Positions 58,761-64,000 of a stretch of 64,000 nt of DNA are shown here, piece by piece. The notes beneath the pieces were generated by a model. The model saw nothing but the letters and a program-made list of their open reading frames with translations. It did not search any database and was not told the DNA's origin. The position numbers and the translations under genes were made by a program. Where the stretch lies: contig NC_045148.1 of NCBI RefSeq assembly GCF_008831285.2, positions 22,721,183-22,785,182 on the forward strand, written 5' to 3'. Source of the DNA: Nymphaea colorata. Taxonomy: Eukaryota; Streptophyta; Magnoliopsida; Nymphaeales; Nymphaeaceae. Each line of letters starts with the position of its first letter. The first letter of the stretch is position 1.

Positions 58761-59319
58761 CTTCCAGAACCTCCCTCCATTTGCCTTCTTTTCCTCTTTT
58801 CTCCTTCCCCCCACCTGTCTGCTTCCTGGGGGCGAGTCTAGAGGTTGTGGCTCATTTCTTCTTGGTGGCACATTTCGGAGGAGCGCAACAATAGGGTCTT
58901 CAGTGGCACCTTCTCATTGCCAGATGTTGTTGCTTATCTGGTGCAGGGGGATGTCCATTTTGCTATTCAGCTATGGCGCCGTCCTCTGTCTGCGGCTGGG
59001 TGACTGTGCTACACCATCCTTTTTGTTATTTTTGTTTTACTGTGCGATTGTCTTGTATATTCATCTTTTATTTATGTTTTTGCGGTTTATTCTTGTACTT
59101 AGGGAACTTGTTGTCCCCAAATTTTGCTATGAATTCCCATTTTATCGGCTCTCTCTCTATTTGCTTCAGTAGTCTATGTTTATGTTTGTTGGTATGGATC
59201 TAGATTATCTGTTTGAAGCCATCCCACTTTCAAATTAGAAGGAACTGGCTTACCTGCTATATAAGTAGCATTTTGTTTTGTTTTCAAAAGAAAAAGGAGA
59301 CCTATAGCAGTAGAGGAAT

Positions 59320-59580
59320 CACTACTGTAAGAACTTCTAGCAACGACTTCTACCATTGTCAATAACTCAACGAGTTCTTACCAACGATGTTATTGACAAT
59401 GACCTTGGGCCTAACAAAAGACTTTTCCCCATGCTGTAAAGGGCAAGGGCAACCTTAGTTGTTCGCTAGGGCAAGAGTACTTGCCAATAAGTTTATCGGC
59501 AACTGCATTATGACTATTCGCTATGGTAAGAGTCATTGCCAATAGCATATATTATAGTTGTGGTTTATACAGAAGTGGGC
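59320..59580 (+). mobile_element. CACTA-like transposon end (right arm)
   Basis: Starts CACTACTGTAAGAACTTC, then TCTACCATTGTCAATAACTC and GATGTTATTGACAATGACC in inverted arrangement, then TTGCCAATAAG and CATTGCCAATAGC repeats. Counterpart of 22133-21860. No second terminus found. Confidence 0.45.
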
Positions 59581-62500
59581 TAGAGCCCAACTCTGCTCAT
59601 GTCTTGTCCTGTTCGAGCTATTGTGCTTTAAAGGGTCAGTTCAAACTCCACTCAACAAACCAAGACCAAGCTTGTGCTCGACACTAAACCTTGAGCAAAG
59701 TATCCTGTGACAAGTATAAAATGGATAGACTCAAGGCTCGTTTAAGCAAGAACAGTATTTTTATAGCTAACTACATCACTTTGTGAGGCGTTGCAAGGTT
59801 AATCTAATGATCAACCTTCAGATGAACATAAGCTGAGACTTTACTGTTTGCCTCCCAGGATTTCCTGAATCCCAGCAGCGATTATCGCTAGAGAATTTTT
59901 GGCAGGTTCGAAAATGGTAACAAAATAAGCTTTGAATTTCCTTTTAATGAAATCTTTTATTTCGGAAATCAGTTTTTCAATTTAATCTAGCTTGCAGTTA
60001 CGAGATGAAGGATAGGGCTCAGGACCACTATCCAACAGAAATAACAACGAAATTGAAGCACCCAATTTGACATTTTTTTGGAACAATTTGAACCGGTGCA
60101 AAAGAAATCTAGCCATATAAAGAACTTTTGGGAAAAGAGGAGGCAGGGCTATAGAAAAATAGACCATTGTCTTTTTTGGCCCCTCAAAATAATGCATCAA
60201 CCTGTTGTGCATCATCACAAGCCCAACACTTCTCGTCTGCCACCACTACTTTCCTCCCCTTGCAATATCTTGCAAGTTTCAGATGACGCATAAGAGAAAA
60301 TCAGGGCTGCCACGGAATCAAAAGGGCATAACCAAGGAGGCTGGGAATGGATGGAACAGAGTATCGTGCTCTTCTTCCTTTCACATATTTATACTCTTTA
60401 TGTAGATAATCAATTTTTTTACAGGCGTAAAAGAATATTTTCTGTTACAACAGTATCATGCCTTCAACCTTCTATAGAATTTCTCATGCATGGCAAGGAA
60501 TACCATGGTTCAATTTTACAGCTTTACAGTAGGTGTAAAATGGTGCCGAGAAATATGGGAGATGAAGATGTCAGATGACGTCGCACAGCCATTTGTGAGG
60601 CATTATTTCCACCGTCAGATAGCAGCATACATCATCACATAAGATGCTACATCCACGTCATCTTCACATGAACTTGTGAAATCCTTCTTCATTATTATTG
60701 CTTGGTCACACTTCACGTTCATTCTTCTCCTACTTTGTCTGCTTTTGTTGTTCCTTTTTTTTTTTATTCTTTCTTTACATTAAATCTTGTTATTCATGGT
60801 ATTGTTATTATTATTATTGTTGTTATCTTTATTGTTTTTATTGTTATTTAATTAAGCTAACCCGGTATGTTTATCCTTTGAGACTTTCTCAGCAACGACC
60901 CTTGTAGTTTGATAATATTTTCCAAAACCGACTTAACTTTGCGTTTAATTTTAACTTCTTAAGCCTTATGAAAGTTTCACCCTTCAGTTTAAAGCCATCC
61001 ACTTAAACTAAGTTGCCAATTTTAGCGGCAAAATAAAATACCTATAGCACCCATTTGAATATCTTATGCACATTCTCTCTCTATCGTCCGATCACCTTTT
61101 TCTTAAAGTTACTATTTTAATATTAATACTTAAAAATGTTCAGGAAATTATAGTACATCAGATTAAGCCACAATTATCTACACTTATATAGTATTAAATG
61201 TCATAATAACTGGCGTAACAACAAAAGTACGCTTCGCCACCAAAATTCAGTCTATAGTAAGCAGTTGCACATTTAATATATATCTGATCAAGGTTTAACA
61301 GATCTGCAAAAGATAGGTTCACATTTTCATTTATTTGAACACCACATTTAAAATAGGTAGAGTTGCACACGAATTCCAGGACTCCCATCCATTGCTGGAC
61401 CATCGAAGTGTTTAAGAGTACTGTCATATGTGGGCGCACACACAAATATACTATTGACGGGTCTTAGTGGTTTACACTTTGGTTTTAATTGAAAAATATT
61501 CTTTACCCTTTGGAATTTCAGGACCATAAAGCTGATGTACTTCGGGTGAAAAGGAGATTAACATTCCACCACCAGAAGATATCTTAAAGGCCCCTCCATT
61601 CCCACGGCCTTTTTGTGGTCGTAGATTGCATGTGGACCTGAGCAGGATATGCTATACCCTCGAGAATATGTTTCAATATATATAGAGAGTTAACTATAAT
61701 TTGCATAGGCAAATAAAAACTTTACTGTTTGAAGTTTCACTTGTTAAGAGGTGACATTTAATCACATGTCAAACCTTACAGAAAAATGACGCTCGTTTCT
61801 TGAATTATGCCCAAGAAAAATTGGATCCTAAACAGAAACTGCCTATGATGTCAACATCCTTTTTTATAAATAAGCCATTGTTTTTTCTATCTCTAAAATT
61901 ACAGAAAACATGTCTGAATTTTTTTACCAAGTAGTGAGCAAGACTGGAAAAAGTTGTCAAAATTTGAATGTCTTAGATCAAGTCTTGCCTTCAATTTCAA
62001 AAAACAAGAAAAGCGATTTACGTTCCCGTTTCGAAGTAAAATGAAGTCTTCCTCCAATTAATTAAAAGGCACCATAAATTCGTTCCCATTTTGATATTTT
62101 TTTTCTAGGTTTAAGTCTTCAAAAGATTTACGAAGCATCTTAATTCATTGTCATTGCCATGGCTTATGCTTCCATCAAAGTTCAAATCTGAGGTTTTGGC
62201 CTTATATTAATAATCTCAAATCCTCATTTTTCTGTGGGTGAGAAATATACTGTTTGTTTATGGGTCCCATTAAGGAAAAAAAAAAGAATTTCAGATCAAC
62301 CTTAGATATAAGATCCGAAACTACCAAACACACCAGGAAGAGGAGATGACTAATTGGCTTGACAATAGTTCAAGCTAGCTCTGGATTAACTATTATCTAT
62401 GCAACAACTTGACAAGTCTAACGAGCTTAATGTCCCCAAAAAGGCATTTATTATAGAGAAGACCCAAAAAAGGGTCGAATGAATATCTCTATCGGCAGTC

Positions 62501-62893
62501 ATGTTTTTATACGTTAACCATTCATGCACAGTTCATGGGTTCAAAGAAATAACAAGGACCCTCTTCTTAAAAGTCAAAGCAGGTAAATGCTTTTAATAAC
62601 AAAAATGGATCCATCTCTTCCATGTCTCTATCAGAAAGTACAGTCAGTTTCCAGGTTATTAAATTTAAATTACAACCATCCAAATATAACAGTTGGTGCC
62701 AGGTTGCTGGTTCCAGTTGCAAGTTTCCTTGCACAACAAGTCTGTTTTAAAGAAGACTTTTAAAGGGCAAAAAAGGAATTATAAAAATACTAAAAGATTA
62801 TAATGTACAGACCATTATAAAAAAATTCTAAAATATTAAAAGACTAATTTTTGTTGCTTGCACAAACGTGTGCACGCAGTTGAATCTCCCTCG
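59581..62893. other. Right-arm interior without recognised gene
   Basis: Inverted counterpart of 17597-21850. AT-rich, same remnants as the left arm but without the MITE and first LTR bases. No coding region supported. Confidence 0.5.
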
Positions 62894-63215
62894 TGTTGAG
62901 ACATGCTTAACTAATCCAACACCGGATGAGATAAGCGGACGAAATAAAGGGGAAAAGAAAAGAGAGAGAGAGAAGAGGCAAGTGGGCATGAATCCGACGT
63001 TCATGAAAGATCAGAGTTGAATGAAAATACACTGTTGAAAATCTTTTCTTAAGAAAAATAAGTGTCACGTTGAGAACTGTAAACATATAACAGAAAATGG
63101 AACTTGATACCAAAATACATGAAAAATTGGTATGAGAGAGAGGATGTAGGTCAAATGACCGAACCTCTATAATTTGCATCGCCCACCTATCTTTCCTTTT
63201 CTCTCTTGCTCTATT
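62894..63215 (+). repeat. Copia LTR (right arm)
   Basis: 322-bp LTR starting TGTTGAGACATGC and containing the GGATGTAGGTCAAATGACCG phrase typical of copia LTR 3' parts. It ends just before the primer site TGGTATCAGTGC (63217-63228). No partner LTR in the window. Confidence 0.8.
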
Positions 63216-63360
63216 ATGGTATCAGTGCTTATTTTAAAAAAGGCAAAGCTCATCCTGGTATTGCCTCACCAAATCCTTAGGAAATTTTCCTTCTGCACGA
63301 GCCATTCCATTACTCGTGTCTTTAATTTTTTTGCTGCTGCTTGGTATTGGCATGTGATCT

Positions 63361-63485
63361 CATGGCTGCCTCCTCAAGTTCTTCTTCTACCGGTTCTGGT
63401 GGTTCTCGCCCATCGGCGCACACTGAATCAATGCTTCCCTTCGCACTGGCTCCTACGAGCCTGCAACATTTTCTTGGAGTATAGC
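63361..63485 (+). pseudogene. Copia gag start, uninterrupted site of the plastid insertion
   Basis: Reads [20 protein letters not shown], then TESMLPFALAPTSLQHFLGV and a stop: a Ser-rich copia gag N-terminus cut off after about 40 codons. In the left arm the same frame is broken by ndhH DNA between GSGG and HTES. Confidence 0.75.
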
Positions 63486-63489
63486 TCAG

Positions 63490-64000
63490 GCGTGTTAGCA
63501 GATGACATATATGCAGAAGGAAAGAAATGGGCGGCAAGTGTGATATAGCTCACATCTTTGAAGGTATGCTTCATGCAAATTACCTCATATGTCCGCAATG
63601 CTGTTTCTCAATCCCTTCATCCCGAACCTTGGAGGCAAAGAAGGAAGAAAGCCATTGCTGCCTGCACCTCTAAGGCCTTGTTCCTAAGGCGGCCAGCTTC
63701 TTTTGGATGTTTCCCCACCTTATGGTCTGAAGGCAGGGGTAGAGGCAAGATGTAGGACTGTTTCGTGCATATTTATATTTATGAAATAATTACATAGTGT
63801 TTTGTTTGCCTAATGAGTCCAAAAGCTTCAAATTTAAAGTATTACTGCACTTCAGCGAAGGAAATTTTGGAATTTAAAGAAGAACATCTTCTCAGTTCAT
63901 ATGTACGTGTACATCTCCTGAGTTTCATTTCCATTATTCCTTAGCAGAAGAAATTCGACTGCTCGCCACCAATTAGAGCCTTTTCATAAAAGATAATAAA
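63490..64000 (-). repeat. Block B, right-edge copy (incomplete)
   Basis: Reverse complement of 16622-16115, running off the window. It begins AGATGACATATATGCAGAAGG like the middle copy at 48739. Confidence 0.85.

Larger units (their letters stand above)
53482..59170 (+). mobile_element. Near full-length L1-type LINE (inactive)
   Basis: The plus-strand element has a GC-rich leader (53482-54158), an ORF1 region (about 54160-55525, broken, no DUF4283 or zinc knuckle I can read), and ORF2 (55694-about 58900) with APE endonuclease, reverse transcriptase and zf-RVT, then a 3' UTR. There is no clean poly(A) tail. Stops and frameshifts occur in every domain. From 56315 on it lies in the right arm of the inverted duplication and pairs with 25051-22270. 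Length of about 5.7 kb and domain order fit plant L1. Confidence 0.85.
56315..64000 (-). repeat. Right arm of the large inverted duplication
   Basis: Reverse complement of 16115-25051. It lacks the plastid ndhH insertion and about 980 bp equivalent to 19965-20944. At the junction of the latter (about 60538) a copia LTR is left without its first 50-60 bases. The arm is cut by the end of the window. Confidence 0.93.

Noticed and set aside
1-64000. CRISPR arrays, bacterial operons, rRNA or tRNA genes
   Set aside because: No regular short repeats with unique spacers; no clover-leaf or rRNA signature recognised; the TGGTATCAGAGC sites are retrotransposon primer sites, not tRNA genes.

Overview
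This is nuclear DNA of a flowering plant. The window is AT-rich with CT/GA microsatellites. It is dominated by decayed plant transposons: Ty1/copia elements primed by initiator Met-tRNA, a TRIM, an L1-type LINE, hAT-type MITEs and a possible CACTA end. It also holds a nuclear insertion of plastid ndhH and an intron-containing relic of a nuclear plastid-protease gene of the ClpR4 type. The species cannot be named from the sequence. A run of exactly 100 N (25052-25151) shows that it is a draft scaffold with an internal join.

Layout. 1-10 kb is mostly single-copy: a complete 458-bp TRIM (4003-4460), one probable multi-exon host gene on the minus strand (about 8419-6037, product unknown), a short dispersed repeat at two places, and an 85-bp TATCTCAT-type tandem repeat (9388-9730). 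10-64 kb is a segmental-duplication and transposon cluster. Block A (10.1-14.35 kb) recurs inverted at 25.99-29.83 kb and, shortened, at 50.57-51.94 kb. Block B (15.08-16.62 kb) recurs inverted at 48.74-49.56 kb and at the right edge. A block of about 8-9 kb (16115-25051) recurs inverted, at roughly 95% identity by eye, at 56315-64000. The two arms enclose a 31-kb spacer, and the left arm stops exactly at the N gap.

Inside the spacer, a dead copia element has its LTR-pol-partial gag segment tandemly duplicated (two 4204-bp units, 29782-38189, almost identical). Around it lie fragments of at least three other LTR elements (38.2-45.6 kb), the ClpR4-like pseudogene (46270-47040) and an L1 LINE (about 53.5-59.2 kb, running into the right arm).

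How it fits together: apart from the gene model at 6-8.4 kb there is no intact gene. Most of the information is historical. Insertions shared or not shared between the duplicated copies give an order of events: MITE before the block A duplication, and plastid insertion and a 980-bp deletion after the large inverted duplication. I did not find a new functional system. The most informative features are the inverted duplication with its insertion and deletion markers, the tandem copia pol duplication, and the unknown coiled-coil gene with a possible frameshift.
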